Notes: generated from the letters alone by a model not told the origin. A stretch of 64,000 nucleotides of DNA from Candidatus Marispirochaeta associata (GCA_001749745.1 JWTM01000553.1:1-64000); one strand, 5' to 3'; numbered from the stretch's first letter, positions 50,925-60,641 are shown. Made by a program: numbers and translations.

Positions 50925-52331
50925 CTACTTCCCGAGAATCTTCGTTACCGTGTTGATCTCGATAAAGTCGGAACCGTCGCTCACCCCGGGGGTTCCGGCC
51001 AAGACCACAACCATATCCTCCCGGTGAAGATCACCGCTCTCCAGCAGGGTCTCCAGCGAACGGCGCACCATCTCATCGGTGGTGCTGGGCATCTCCATGT
51101 AACTGGGATAGACTCCGAAGCTCAAGGCCAGCTCCCGTACCACCCGTCTTGTCCCGGCCTTGGCGTAGATCGGCATATGTCCCCGGTAGGCCGAGACGAC
51201 CCGCGCCGAACGGCCGGTATCGCAGTCGATGACCATCGAGTTGACCGGCAGCTCCAGCGCTGCGGAAACCGCTGCCTTGGCCAGATAATTGCGCACCTTA
51301 TGGCGCCCCTTGAAGACCGGCAGATCCGTCAGCTTCGCCTTCTGGGATTCCACCTTCCGGGCGATCTTCGACATGTAGCGCACCGCCTCTACCGGGTACT
51401 TTCCATAGGCCGATTCTCCGGAGAGCATAACCGCATCGGTGCCGTCGTAAATGGCGTTGGCCACGTCGCTCACCTCCGCCCGGGTCGGTCGGGGGGCTTC
51501 TATCATCGAATGGAGCAGCTGGGTCGCAGTGATAACCGGCTTAGCCCGCTTGGTGCAGGTACGAATAATCTGCTTTTGAATCGTCGGGACTTCCTCGGCG
51601 GGGATCTCTATCCCTAAATCACCTCGGGCAATCATTACCCCGGCGCAGTGCTTCAGAATCTGCTTGAGATTCTCCACCCCCTCCCGGTTCTCGAGCTTGG
51701 CGATTATCTTGACCTTGGATTTTTTCGCGTCCAGGATCTCTTGAATCTGATTCAGATCTTCCTTTGAGCGGACGAATGAGTGGGCGATAAAATCAATATC
51801 ATGCTCGATGGCGAAATCGATATACTCCCGGTCCTTATCGGAGAGGGTCGGCAGGTTAAGATGTACCCCGGGAACATTGATGCTCTTTTTGTTGCCGATC
51901 TCCCCGCTGTTCTCTACCCGGCAGACCAGCGTCTTAGCGCTCTTGTTTATCACCAGAAGTGAAACCGCGCCGTCGTCGATCAGGATGCGCGCGTCAACGG
52001 GTATGTCTTTTACAAAATGGGGATAACTGGCGGTCAACCCTTTCTTCCCGGCCGGAACCTCGCCGAAGAAAACCTCTTCACCTTCAGTTACCTGTAGCTT
52101 CTCGTCCATGCAGCAGGTCCGTACCTCGGGTCCCTTGGTATCCAGCATAATGGCGATATCATTCGAAACAGAGCGGACGCTTTCGACCACCTTCAGGCTT
52201 TCGGCGGGGCTCTGATGGGCCGTATTGAGACGTACCACATTCATGCCTTCCAGGAAGAGGCTGCGGATAAAATCGGGATCACAACGCCGGTCTGAAATGG
52301 TTGCTACAATCTTGGTCTGTTTTTTCTTCAC
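50925..52331 (-). CDS. pyk: Pyruvate kinase
   Basis: Glycolytic enzyme converting phosphoenolpyruvate and ADP to pyruvate and ATP; 468 residues, GTG start with AGGAGA about 8 bases upstream. Motifs: VVRLNTAH, MLDTKGPEVRTC, IIAKLENREGVENL (active-site Lys/Glu), MIARGDLGIEIP, and the C-terminal allosteric domain. The Asn-Thr-Ala-His segment replaces the common NFSHG, as in some relatives. Chromosomal context does not tie it to an operon; the divergent RND genes start 160 bases away. Confidence 0.95.
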   Translation of the reverse strand: MKKKQTKIVATISDRRCDPDFIRSLFLEGMNVVRLNTAHQSPAESLKVVESVRSVSNDIAIMLDTKGPEVRTCCMDEKLQVTEGEEVFFGEVPAGKKGLTASYPHFVKDIPVDARILIDDGAVSLLVINKSAKTLVCRVENSGEIGNKKSINVPGVHLNLPTLSDKDREYIDFAIEHDIDFIAHSFVRSKEDLNQIQEILDAKKSKVKIIAKLENREGVENLKQILKHCAGVMIARGDLGIEIPAEEVPTIQKQIIRTCTKRAKPVITATQLLHSMIEAPRPTRAEVSDVANAIYDGTDAVMLSGESAYGKYPVEAVRYMSKIARKVESQKAKLTDLPVFKGRHKVRNYLAKAAVSAALELPVNSMVIDCDTGRSARVVSAYRGHMPIYAKAGTRRVVRELALSFGVYPSYMEMPSTTDEMVRRSLETLLESGDLHREDMVVVLAGTPGVSDGSDFIEINTVTKILGK

Positions 52332-52441
52332 GTCGGGACTCTCCTGGCTTGAAGGCTCAAATTATGGAGGAAGTTACTGGAATGCCCCCCTTAAGTCAAT
52401 AAGCGGTAATTCCAGGTGACAGTTAGTATCCGACTTTATGT

Positions 52442-52447
52442 TATAAT
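52442..52447 (+). promoter_or_regulatory. -10 element of the RND efflux operon
   Basis: Perfect TATAAT at 52442-52447; the -35 is weak (TGACAG at 19 bases). Start near 52455, 37 bases before the ATG at 52492. Confidence 0.5.
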
Positions 52448-52491
52448 AAAGTGTCATTTGCGTTGAAATCGGATGAAAAATGAGGATTTCT

Positions 52492-53637
52492 ATGATCGCT
52501 CTTTCTAAAAAAACAAGACGGTCGTTGATCGCCGTCTCTTCCGTTCTGCTCTTCTCTTTGACGCTTGCGGCGCTACTTATCCTCCGGCCGAGTACGGCCG
52601 AGGAGCAAGCGGAAGAGCAGGGGGTGCGACAAGTCGAGACTGTTTATCTCGAATATAGTCCCGTTGACCTGTTTGTCCAGGGGGAGGGTTTCATCCGTTC
52701 CGCCCGCACCTTGTCGGTGCAGGCCATGGTCTCCGGTCGGATCGTCGAGACCTACCGGGGACTCAAGAGCGGTTCCAGGGTAGAGAAGGGGACGCTCCTG
52801 GTTCGCATCGACGATGAGAGCGCCCGCAACCGATTGGCTCTGGCACGGGTCGAACTGATCAGTGCGACAGCATCCCTTCTTTCAGCGCTTCGATCTGAGG
52901 CGCCCCTCTATGCGCGCTGGTCGGATTTCTTCTCCCGACTCCCGGCCGAGGATGGGCCTCTTCCGAATCTACCCCAGGTCGAATCCGAGCGGGAGAAGCT
53001 CCTGGCCGGAACCTACGGAGTACTTTCCGCCTACTACACCGTACGAGAGCAGGAGACCGCCCTCAGCTATTATCGGATAGTCGCTCCCTTTTCCGGGGTG
53101 CTCGATGGAGACGGAGCGGATCTCTACGGTACTGTGGCTCCCGGAGAGGTGCTCTTTACCCTAACAGACCCCGCCAATCTGGAAATCTCCCTCTCCTTAA
53201 GTGCATCGGAGCTATCCTTGCTCGATCAAAACCGGCGGGATGTCTCTATCCGGCCGGCGGGAATGGCGCAACCGGTACAGAGTGGTGAGCTAATCCGTAT
53301 GGACGGGGTGATGCGTCGGGAGTCCCAACGGCTCGATCTCCATGTCTCTTTCGTCAATCCCGACGGCAACCCGCGGCTGCTTCCGGGGAATTACGCTCAG
53401 GTGGAAATCCCCGGGCGACGCCTGCCTGCGGCGTTCCTCCTCCCCAGGGCGCTTCTCAACGACGACGGCAGCGTCAATACACTCGAAGGCGGTCGTCTCG
53501 TACAGCATCCGGTCGAACTCCTGGCGGTTCAGGGGGATTCAGCGGTACTAGGGCCTAGCCTTCCGGAAGGAACGGAGCTGATTCTGACCAGGCTCCAATC
53601 GCCGTTTCCCGGAATGGAGCTGGAGCGGGCGGAGTAA
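52492..53637 (+). CDS. RND efflux periplasmic adaptor (HlyD/MFP family)
   Basis: Membrane-fusion protein, 381 residues. An N-terminal anchor helix (SLIAVSSVLLFSLTLAALLIL) is followed by a lipoyl-like half (VSGRIVETYRGLKSGSRVEKGTLL), a short helical hairpin, the second lipoyl half (YYRIVAPFSGVLDGDGADLYGTVAPG) and beta-barrel. It connects the RND pump at 53640 to an outer channel; no TolC gene is nearby. Start at 52492 has GAGGA 5 bases upstream; ATG 52480 is less well placed. Confidence 0.9.
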   Translation: MIALSKKTRRSLIAVSSVLLFSLTLAALLILRPSTAEEQAEEQGVRQVETVYLEYSPVDLFVQGEGFIRSARTLSVQAMVSGRIVETYRGLKSGSRVEKGTLLVRIDDESARNRLALARVELISATASLLSALRSEAPLYARWSDFFSRLPAEDGPLPNLPQVESEREKLLAGTYGVLSAYYTVREQETALSYYRIVAPFSGVLDGDGADLYGTVAPGEVLFTLTDPANLEISLSLSASELSLLDQNRRDVSIRPAGMAQPVQSGELIRMDGVMRRESQRLDLHVSFVNPDGNPRLLPGNYAQVEIPGRRLPAAFLLPRALLNDDGSVNTLEGGRLVQHPVELLAVQGDSAVLGPSLPEGTELILTRLQSPFPGMELERAE

Positions 53638-53639
53638 GT

Positions 53640-56600
53640 ATGAAGCGGCTCTTGGCTTATTTTATCGACAATCGCCTTGTGACCAACTGGCTGATGATCC
53701 TGATCTTCGCCGCCGGGACCTTCGGCTTTCTCAATCTGCAAAAGCGGATCTGGCCGAAAATCGAATTCGATTACATCAGCATCGAGATCCCCTGGGCCGG
53801 CGCTTCGGCCAAAGAGATAGAGGAGGGCATTGTGCTTCCTCTGGAGGAGAGGCTCCTCGGTCTCGAGGGGGTAATCAATCTTTCGGCTACCTCCCGGGAT
53901 AATCACGCCTGGATCGGGTTGGAGACCTCTCCCTGGTATCCGATGGACAAGCTCATCGATAAGGTCCGCTCCTCGGTCGAGACCTTGCCCGACTATCCGA
54001 ACGAGGCCGACCGGCCGCTCATCTACCGGGAGACGGAATGGAATCGGGTAATGCTCATTTTTCTCTACGGCGCCCGGGAGTTAAGTCTGCTGGAAGATGC
54101 GGCGGCGGAGTTTAAGGATGAGCTGATTCGAAGCGGTCAGGTAACGCAGATTCTGACCTGGGGCTTCCCCCGGCGGGAGCTGATTATCGAACCGATGCCT
54201 TATGCCGCGGAGCGCTACGGGATTAGTCTGGCGGAAATCGAGGCGGCGGTGCGCAATGCCAGTCTCGATCTGAGCGCCGGGACGGTCTTGACGGAAAACG
54301 AGCAGATTCAGATCAGGACCTATGAGAAGCGCAGTTCCATCTCCGAGCTGGAGACGATCGTCGTCCGCAGCACGGAAGGAGGGCTACTGCGCTTAGGAGA
54401 TCTGTGCAGTATCCGCTACGGGAGAGCGGAAAACAGCGTCTATACCCGGGCTAACGGAGAGCCCGCGGTGGGGCTCAACATAATGTACAGTAACACCGAG
54501 GATGTGATCGGCATATCCAAGATCGTAGACGCACAGATTGAGGAATTTCAGCACCGGTATGAAGGCCTTTTGACGATCAAGCCATACATACGCGATGTGG
54601 ATGAGCTGCATGATCGGCTGAATACTCTGCTTTTCTCCGGTATCGGGGGTCTCCTCTTAGTCATAGTTATTCTGGGAATCTTTCTTAACTCCCGGGTCTC
54701 TTTCTGGGTGGCCTTAGGGATTCCCATCTCCTTCATGGGGCTTCTCTTCCTGGAGTGGGTACTGAAGATAACCATCAACGAGATGTCACTCTTCGGGATG
54801 ATCATGATCATCGGGATCCTCGTGGACGACGGGATCGTGATCGGGGAGAATATCTACGATCACTGGAAGCGTCTGGGGAAGGACCGACGCCGCGCGGCAA
54901 TCGACGGCACCCTGGAAGTGATGCCCCCGGTCCTGGTATCGATCGCCACCACCATTGTCGCGTTCGCTCCCTATTTCTTTATTTACGGCGAGATGGGGAA
55001 GTACACCCGGCAGATCGGTCTTGTAGTAATCGTCAGCCTGCTTTTCAGCCTGGTGGAGGCCCTTATTTTGCTGCCCGCGCATCTCGCCCATTCGAATGCA
55101 TTAACCGAGGGTGCCCGCCGTAGAAACACCCTGCGCCGACGGCTGGAAGAGGCCCAGGATTTCCTGGTTTCCCGGATCTACGGGCCCTTCCTCGATTTCG
55201 CATTGGAAAACAGGGCCTTCATTCTCTCCCTCACCCTCGGGGCGCTCCTTATTTCCGCCGGAGCGGTAGCCGGCAATCACATCAAGGCCGCCTTTTTCCC
55301 CGAGATCGAGTCCCCCTATGTCTATGCCGAGATTGAGTTTCCCGCCGGAAGCAGCGCGGAAGTAATAGACGATGTCCGGCGCCTGGTCGAGAGCGAGGCG
55401 CTCTCCTTCGGCGGGAAGTGGGCTGAGGAGACCTCAAAGCATCCCAACGCCATCGTCGATTATCTCTCCTGGGGGAACAGCTCGAAGTTGTGGCTCTATT
55501 TGATCCTCATCGACAACGCCGAACGGGAGTACACCGTTACCGAGTTTGCCAACGCTTTAGCCGCAGATCTGCCGGAGATTCCCGAAGCAGAGTCGGTCAT
55601 CATCGGCAAGGACAGCTTCTTCGGCGGGGATCCGATCTCCATCCGCTTCCTCGGTAAGGACGAGGAGCAGCTCGAGCGGGCGGCGGAACTCTTTAAAAGC
55701 GAACTCCAGAGCATCGAAGGGGTGAAGGATATCCGCGACGATATGCCCCTGGGGCAGAAGGAGTTTATTCTCCGGCTGAATCGGCGGGGCGAGGCAATGG
55801 GGCTCACTACTGCGGAGGCGGTCAGGCAGGTGCGCACCGCCTTCTACGGCAGCGAACTTTACACCCTCCAGCAGGGCGGACGGAGAATCCCCGTAGTTTT
55901 GAGGCTGCCCCTCGGCTCACGAAGTTCGATCAGCCGAGTGGAGGAGTTTCTGATTCGCACGCCGGCGGGAGAGTTGATTCCCCTGGCCGAACTGGCCGAC
56001 TTTGAACTGCGTCGAGGGATGCAACAGATTCGTAGGGAGAACGGCTACCGATCCCGTCGGGTAATGGCCGCCTTTGATTCGCAATCGGCCGATCTGAACA
56101 GCGTTCTGAAGCGGATAAATCAGGATATTCTCCCCAGGGTGCTGGCGCAGGTCGACGGAGTGAGCCTCTCCCAAGCGGGGCAGGCGGAGATGGTAAACCG
56201 TATGATTCGCTCCATGCTTTTCAGTATGGCCATGGCTTTGCTGATCATGTTCACCCTGCTTCTGCTGCAGATGAAGTCCTGGGCCGAGCCGCTATTGGTT
56301 CTGGCCCTTATTCCTTTGGGGTTCCTCGGCGCCGTCTACGGTCATCTGATCATGGGTGAGGAGATCTCCTTTATCTCCTTTCTCGGCAGCGTCGCCTTGG
56401 GCGGTATTATCGTCAATGATTCGGTGGTCCTGATCGACTGCTTTAACCGGAAATTGAAGAGCGGCGTTCAAAGGCGGGAGGCTGTGCGACAGGCCGCGCT
56501 CCAGCGCTTCAGGCCGATTATTATGACCACCGTTACCACCGCCCTGGGACTGTCGCCGCTTATCTTTCAGCAAAGCGTCGGGGGACAGATGCTGATTCCG

Positions 56601-56729
56601 ATCGGCATCTCGATTGCCTTCGGCCTTCTCTTCGGTACCTTCTTGACCCTGGCGGTGCTCCCCGTTGTGCTCAGTATGGAGTCGAAAAGAGTTTTCTCTA
56701 AGGTTGATACGCAGGTTGTGCATCTTTAG
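53640..56729 (+). CDS. RND-family efflux transporter
   Basis: Inner-membrane proton-driven exporter, 1029 residues, with two halves each of helix 1, large periplasmic loop and five further helices. Family stretches: WPKIEFDYISIEIPWAGAS, then GMIMIIGILVDDGIVIGENIYDH in TM4 with the paired Asp used in proton relay, and GGIIVNDSVVLIDCF in the second half. Starts 2 bases after the adaptor stop. Substrates unknown; closest in style to HAE1/AcrB-type pumps of spirochaetes and clostridia. Confidence 0.94.
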   Translation: MKRLLAYFIDNRLVTNWLMILIFAAGTFGFLNLQKRIWPKIEFDYISIEIPWAGASAKEIEEGIVLPLEERLLGLEGVINLSATSRDNHAWIGLETSPWYPMDKLIDKVRSSVETLPDYPNEADRPLIYRETEWNRVMLIFLYGARELSLLEDAAAEFKDELIRSGQVTQILTWGFPRRELIIEPMPYAAERYGISLAEIEAAVRNASLDLSAGTVLTENEQIQIRTYEKRSSISELETIVVRSTEGGLLRLGDLCSIRYGRAENSVYTRANGEPAVGLNIMYSNTEDVIGISKIVDAQIEEFQHRYEGLLTIKPYIRDVDELHDRLNTLLFSGIGGLLLVIVILGIFLNSRVSFWVALGIPISFMGLLFLEWVLKITINEMSLFGMIMIIGILVDDGIVIGENIYDHWKRLGKDRRRAAIDGTLEVMPPVLVSIATTIVAFAPYFFIYGEMGKYTRQIGLVVIVSLLFSLVEALILLPAHLAHSNALTEGARRRNTLRRRLEEAQDFLVSRIYGPFLDFALENRAFILSLTLGALLISAGAVAGNHIKAAFFPEIESPYVYAEIEFPAGSSAEVIDDVRRLVESEALSFGGKWAEETSKHPNAIVDYLSWGNSSKLWLYLILIDNAEREYTVTEFANALAADLPEIPEAESVIIGKDSFFGGDPISIRFLGKDEEQLERAAELFKSELQSIEGVKDIRDDMPLGQKEFILRLNRRGEAMGLTTAEAVRQVRTAFYGSELYTLQQGGRRIPVVLRLPLGSRSSISRVEEFLIRTPAGELIPLAELADFELRRGMQQIRRENGYRSRRVMAAFDSQSADLNSVLKRINQDILPRVLAQVDGVSLSQAGQAEMVNRMIRSMLFSMAMALLIMFTLLLLQMKSWAEPLLVLALIPLGFLGAVYGHLIMGEEISFISFLGSVALGGIIVNDSVVLIDCFNRKLKSGVQRREAVRQAALQRFRPIIMTTVTTALGLSPLIFQQSVGGQMLIPIGISIAFGLLFGTFLTLAVLPVVLSMESKRVFSKVDTQVVHL

Positions 56730-56753
56730 CGACTCTGTTATGAACATACTATC

Positions 56754-58007
56754 ATGCAAAATGAAATCAAGCTCACCACAATAGCTGCACTGCATCACGC
56801 TCTTCACTGGCTGATAATCGGCCTTATTATTCCGGTATTGGCGATCTTCCAGCTCGACCGGGGGTTGAGCCTCTTTCATGTGGGCTTGAACGCCTCTCTC
56901 TACAGTCTGGCCACCTTTCTCCTTGAGGTGCCGACCGGCGGATTGGCCGATGCGATCGGCAGGCGCAAGGTCTATTTTTTCTCCCTGGTTCTCCATGGAG
57001 GGGGGGCAATCCTTCTGATATACGCCCGGTCCGCACCGCTTATCTCGGTCTGCTTTCTGCTCATGGGAGCCTCCCGGGCTCTCTCTTCCGGCTGCATGGA
57101 CGCCTACTTTATCGACGCCTTCAACCGCCTCGAGGTATCGGGCCCCCTGCAGCGCTTCCTGGGCAGAATCGGCATCGTTATCCCTCTGACGCTGGCTGTC
57201 GGCGGTCTGCTCGGCGGTCTCATCGCCGGCCTGCCGTTTCAGACAGGACTCCTACTGCCCGATAAGTATGCCCTCCTATTCGCCGTACAGGCTCTCGTCG
57301 TGCTGCTCCAGGCGGGATACACCTTCTTCATCGTTCCCGCCGAATCGAGCATTGAAGCTGCGGATGAGGAGTTCCCAAGCGGCATCAGGACTCTAATCCG
57401 TACCGCGGCGGGGCTCGCTCTTCAAAAGCGGGTGTTGATCTGGATCTTGGTGGGGGTCGGATTTTGGGGCGTCGCCTTCGCCGGCTTGGAGCAGTTCTGG
57501 CAACCCTTTCTAAACGGGATCAGTCACAGGCAGAGCCCGACCCGACTCTTCGGTCTGCTGACCGCCGGCTACTTTCTGATGGGCAGTCTGGGCGCCGTTG
57601 CCGCCAACCGCTTCTTCGCCCTCATCGGCGAGAGGTATGCGTTGAGCCTGTTTGTGATCCGTATCGTCTCAGGCCTGCTCTTTGTCATCCTCTCGCTTCA
57701 GTCCGGGGTTGTCGGTTTCGCCATCTTCTATTTTCTGATCTTTCTCCTAAACGGCATAGCCGACTCACCCGAACAGGCTCTCTTCAACCGCAATGTTCCC
57801 GATACCCTCCGCTCCACCATGCTCTCGGTGCAATCCCTCTTTCTGCAGGTCGGCGGCGGCCTGGCGGCGCTTGCCTGGGGCTGGTTGGCCCAGGTCTACT
57901 CGATCGGCTTTATCTGGCGGATGGGCGGTCTGCTCTTTGCCGCATCGGCGATTGTCTATCTTCTGGTCCGCCGTCATGAGGGAGAGAAAGATAGACATCC
58001 CGGCTGA
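56754..58007 (+). CDS. MFS transporter
   Basis: Twelve-helix major facilitator, 417 residues. Signature near helix 2-3: LEVPTGGLADAIGRRKVYF, which is the canonical MFS motif. Helix 4 region DAYFIDAFNRLE. It resembles MFS transporters of unknown or drug/sugar specificity. It lies 24 bases after the RND gene and may be in the same operon. No clear SD; TACTAT ends one base before the ATG, too close for a normal -10. Confidence 0.82.
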   Translation: MQNEIKLTTIAALHHALHWLIIGLIIPVLAIFQLDRGLSLFHVGLNASLYSLATFLLEVPTGGLADAIGRRKVYFFSLVLHGGGAILLIYARSAPLISVCFLLMGASRALSSGCMDAYFIDAFNRLEVSGPLQRFLGRIGIVIPLTLAVGGLLGGLIAGLPFQTGLLLPDKYALLFAVQALVVLLQAGYTFFIVPAESSIEAADEEFPSGIRTLIRTAAGLALQKRVLIWILVGVGFWGVAFAGLEQFWQPFLNGISHRQSPTRLFGLLTAGYFLMGSLGAVAANRFFALIGERYALSLFVIRIVSGLLFVILSLQSGVVGFAIFYFLIFLLNGIADSPEQALFNRNVPDTLRSTMLSVQSLFLQVGGGLAALAWGWLAQVYSIGFIWRMGGLLFAASAIVYLLVRRHEGEKDRHPG

Positions 58008-58050
58008 ATCTTACTATGGTTATTTGCATCAAGCTAAAAGGAGTGCATAA

Positions 58051-58101
58051 GTGAATCGATTCGACAATAACGGGGTCGACACCTTCGTGGAGGCGATGTG
58101 A
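58051..58101 (+). CDS. Possible 16-residue micro-ORF coupled to the DUF1499 gene
   Basis: GTG start with AAAAGGAG 9 bases upstream, encoding (M)NRFDNNGVDTFVEAM. Its stop overlaps the GTG of the next gene (GTGA), an arrangement usual for translational coupling. It may drive translation of the DUF1499 gene; peptide function unknown. Confidence 0.35.
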   Translation: MNRFDNNGVDTFVEAM

Positions 58102-58592
58102 GGATTGTGCGCATAAGTCTCTTCATTCTCGCCGGGCTGATTGCAGCCCTGCTTTTGTTAATGCTCGTGGGGCTGCTTGTCGCGCGGCTTCGGAGTCCGG
58201 ATCCGTCTACGCTCGAGATTGGTCTCAATGCGGGAGAGTTCGCCCCCTGTCCCGATTCGCCCAACTGCGTCAGCACCATGGCACCCGATGGCGAACATCG
58301 CGTCCCTCCGATCACCTACGCCGGTCCCCGCCGGGATGCACTCGAGGCCGCCCGGGAGGTGTTGGAGGGCATGGCCCGCACCAGGATTGTCGAGACCGAT
58401 GATGCATACCTTCATGCCGAGAGCCGAAGCGCGCTCTTTCGCTATGTGGACGATGTAGAGATATACCTCCCCGAAGGGGAGGGGCTGCTACACTTCCGGT
58501 CCGCATCGCGGGTGGGGTACAGCGATATGGGGGCGAACCGGAAGCGGTACGAAGCCTTTGCCGCGGCCTTTCAGGATGAGCTCGAGGGCTAG
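58098..58592 (+). CDS. DUF1499 membrane-anchored protein
   Basis: 164 residues: an N-terminal helix (about 5-28) anchors a DUF1499 domain. Diagnostic CPDSPNCVSTMA is followed by HRVPPITY, then YLHAESRSALFRYVDDVEIYL and a final SRVGYSDMGANRKR. Function unknown. GTG start after GTGGAGG; overlaps the upstream micro-ORF. Its stop overlaps the aldehyde dehydrogenase stop by 4 bases on the other strand. Confidence 0.88.
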   Translation: MRIVRISLFILAGLIAALLLLMLVGLLVARLRSPDPSTLEIGLNAGEFAPCPDSPNCVSTMAPDGEHRVPPITYAGPRRDALEAAREVLEGMARTRIVETDDAYLHAESRSALFRYVDDVEIYLPEGEGLLHFRSASRVGYSDMGANRKRYEAFAAAFQDELEG

Positions 58593-59980
58593 GCGATCCA
58601 GACCGTCTTGATATTGACGAACTCCCGAATACCGTCCCGCCCCAGTTCGCGGCCGTAGCCCGAGCGCTTGATGCCGCCGAAGGGAATCCGCGGATCCGAT
58701 TTGACCATACTGTTGATGAAGACGCAGCCCGCTTCCAAGCCTTGAGCGAAGTACTCCTTCTCCGCCTCATCCTCGGTCCAGGCGCTCGCCCCCAGGCCGA
58801 AGTCGGTATCGTTGGCCAGTCGCAGGGCCTCCTCGGCATCATCGGCGCGGAAGACCAGGGCCACCGGGGCGAAGAACTCCTCCCGGGCGATCGGAGTCTC
58901 CGGGGAGAGTCCGGCGAGAATCGTCGGCGGATAAAAGAACCCCTGTTGCAGCTCTTCGCCGCCTTGAAGGTCGAGTTCGCTCCGATCTCCGCCGCAGACT
59001 ATCTCGCCGCCGGCCTGCTTCCAGCGGGCGACCTGATCCTCCACCTCCTCAAGGGCCTGTCGGTTGATTAGGGGGCCGATTTTAACGGAGGAGTCGAAGG
59101 GGTCGCCGACGCTGAGGGCGTTGAAGCGCTCCCGCATGCCGTCGAGAAACTGGTCGGCAATCGATTTATGCAGGATAAAGCGCTTGGCGGCGATGCAGGA
59201 TTGGCCGTTATTGAGCATCCGGGCGTTTACCGCCGTTTCCAAGGTCTTCTCCATATCGGCGCTGGGGAGAACGACGAAGGGATCGCTTCCGCCCAGTTCA
59301 AGGACGGTCTTTTTCAAGGCCTTGCCGCTGGTCGATCCAAGGCTCATGCCGGCCGGCTCGCTGCCGGTCAGGGTGGCCGCCTTCACCCGGGGGTCCTCGA
59401 CCACGGCGGCAACCTGGGAGGCGGAGATCAGCAGGGTCTGAAAGCTTCCCGGAGCGAAGCCGGCCTCGCGGAAGATCTCTTCGATCGCTAAGGCGCATTT
59501 CGGTACATTGGAAGCGTGTTTTAGTAAGCCGGTGTTGCCCGCCATCAGCGCCGGTGCGGCGAAGCGGAAGACCTGCCAAAAGGGGTAGTTCCAGGGCATC
59601 ACCGCCAGAACCGGTCCGATCGGCTGATAGCGTATCAGGCTCTTGGAGGCCTCTGTCTCCACCATCTCGTCGGCCAGGAACTCCTCGGCCTTATCGGCGT
59701 AGAAACGGCAGCCCCAAGCGGACTTCTCGACCTCCGCGACGGATGCCTGGATCGGCTTACCCATCTCCTCGGTGATCAGCCGGGCCAGCTCCTCCTTCCG
59801 TTTGAGGAGAACCTCGGAGGCGGCATGCATCTTTGCAGAACGCTCCTGAAAGGAACTCTTCCGGAATCGTTGGTATTCTTCATCGGCCAGCGCCAGCTTG
59901 GCATCGATCTCTTGTGGGGTAAGGGCGGTAAATTCTTCTATGATCCCGCCGGTGGCGGGGTTTACGCTTGCTATTGCCAT
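58589..59980 (-). CDS. NAD(P)-dependent succinate-semialdehyde-type dehydrogenase
   Basis: Aldehyde dehydrogenase, 463 residues: aldehyde + NAD(P) to acid. Active-site Glu in LELGGSDPF, Cys in NNGQSCIAAKRF, and NAD-site MPWNYPFWQ. Sequence style (NPATGGIIEEF start, the GFG-type SEPAGMSLGS loop) is of the SSADH/GabD group, but substrates may differ. The promoter is TTGACC, 17 bases, TACCTT, ending 6 bases before ATG with no SD, the clearest leaderless candidate in the window. Confidence 0.9.
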   Translation of the reverse strand: MAIASVNPATGGIIEEFTALTPQEIDAKLALADEEYQRFRKSSFQERSAKMHAASEVLLKRKEELARLITEEMGKPIQASVAEVEKSAWGCRFYADKAEEFLADEMVETEASKSLIRYQPIGPVLAVMPWNYPFWQVFRFAAPALMAGNTGLLKHASNVPKCALAIEEIFREAGFAPGSFQTLLISASQVAAVVEDPRVKAATLTGSEPAGMSLGSTSGKALKKTVLELGGSDPFVVLPSADMEKTLETAVNARMLNNGQSCIAAKRFILHKSIADQFLDGMRERFNALSVGDPFDSSVKIGPLINRQALEEVEDQVARWKQAGGEIVCGGDRSELDLQGGEELQQGFFYPPTILAGLSPETPIAREEFFAPVALVFRADDAEEALRLANDTDFGLGASAWTEDEAEKEYFAQGLEAGCVFINSMVKSDPRIPFGGIKRSGYGRELGRDGIREFVNIKTVWIA

Positions 59981-59986
59981 ACAGAG

Positions 59987-60015
59987 AAGGTAGAAAGCAG
60001 ATACGCGGGGGTCAA
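59987..60015 (-). promoter_or_regulatory. Promoter of the aldehyde dehydrogenase (leaderless type)
   Basis: Minus strand TTGACC (60015-60010), 17 bases, TACCTT (59992-59987), then 6 bases to ATG 59980. There is no SD before the start codon. Confidence 0.65.
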
Positions 60016-60024
60016 GGAAAAGCG

Positions 60025-60543
60025 CTATGCATCAAGCAGTTTGCGCAGCTCCCGTAACTGAGTCAGGAGCCTTCCATACTCCTCCGGGGGGAGCAGCCTT
60101 CCGTAGCGGTAGGTGAGCAGATAGCTCCCGTTGGCCTCGATCTCCTCCGGATGGTACCGGCAATACTTCGAGAGTTCCGGCGGGATTGTGCCGGATCCAC
60201 GGACTGTAAAGTGCGGTCCTCCATAGGGGAAGGCGCCGACCGTTGTATAGCGCATATCCTTGTCTATATCTGCAGTCTTGAGGGGTTTCAGGTCGGCTAT
60301 AACAATACCCTCGTCTGCGCCTTCTCCCTCGAGCACGTACATCGCGATCACCTCCCCCTCAACCCTCCCCGGACGGAGGGCGGCCGCCTTCTCCTTGAAC
60401 CAGACCGGCATGTAGCGCAACCTGAGCTTCTCCCCCGCATCCTCCACGGCATGACCGCGCCGCGCTTGTCCGCTGACGAAAAAGATGAAAATCAGGATCA
60501 GAACGAGGGCGAAGAGGACGGAGAGGGCTATCGTGCTTAACAT
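60025..60543 (-). CDS. Hypothetical membrane-anchored protein
   Basis: 172 residues from ATG 60543 (AGGAG upstream); the reading frame could extend 16 codons further but that lacks a site. One N-terminal helix (LSTIALSVLFALVLILIFIFFV) and a soluble domain (KLRLRYMPVWFKEKAAALRPGR, then IAMYVLEGEGADEGIVIADL). Not recognised. It ends 44 bases before the aldehyde dehydrogenase start and is divergent from the DUF1801 gene. Confidence 0.65.
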   Translation of the reverse strand: MLSTIALSVLFALVLILIFIFFVSGQARRGHAVEDAGEKLRLRYMPVWFKEKAAALRPGRVEGEVIAMYVLEGEGADEGIVIADLKPLKTADIDKDMRYTTVGAFPYGGPHFTVRGSGTIPPELSKYCRYHPEEIEANGSYLLTYRYGRLLPPEEYGRLLTQLRELRKLLDA

Positions 60544-60606
60544 GCGGAACTCCTGTTGGAATTGAGAAGAGCATGCCTTTTTTCTGTGCATCCGTAAAGG
60601 CCCATA

Positions 60607-60635
60607 TTGCCTTGCCGTATTCCACTAGCTACCTT
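60607..60635 (+). promoter_or_regulatory. Promoter of the DUF1801 gene (leaderless type)
   Basis: TTGCCT (60607-60612), 17 bases, TACCTT (60630-60635), then 6 bases to ATG 60642; no SD. Confidence 0.55.
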
Positions 60636-60641
60636 AAGTAC

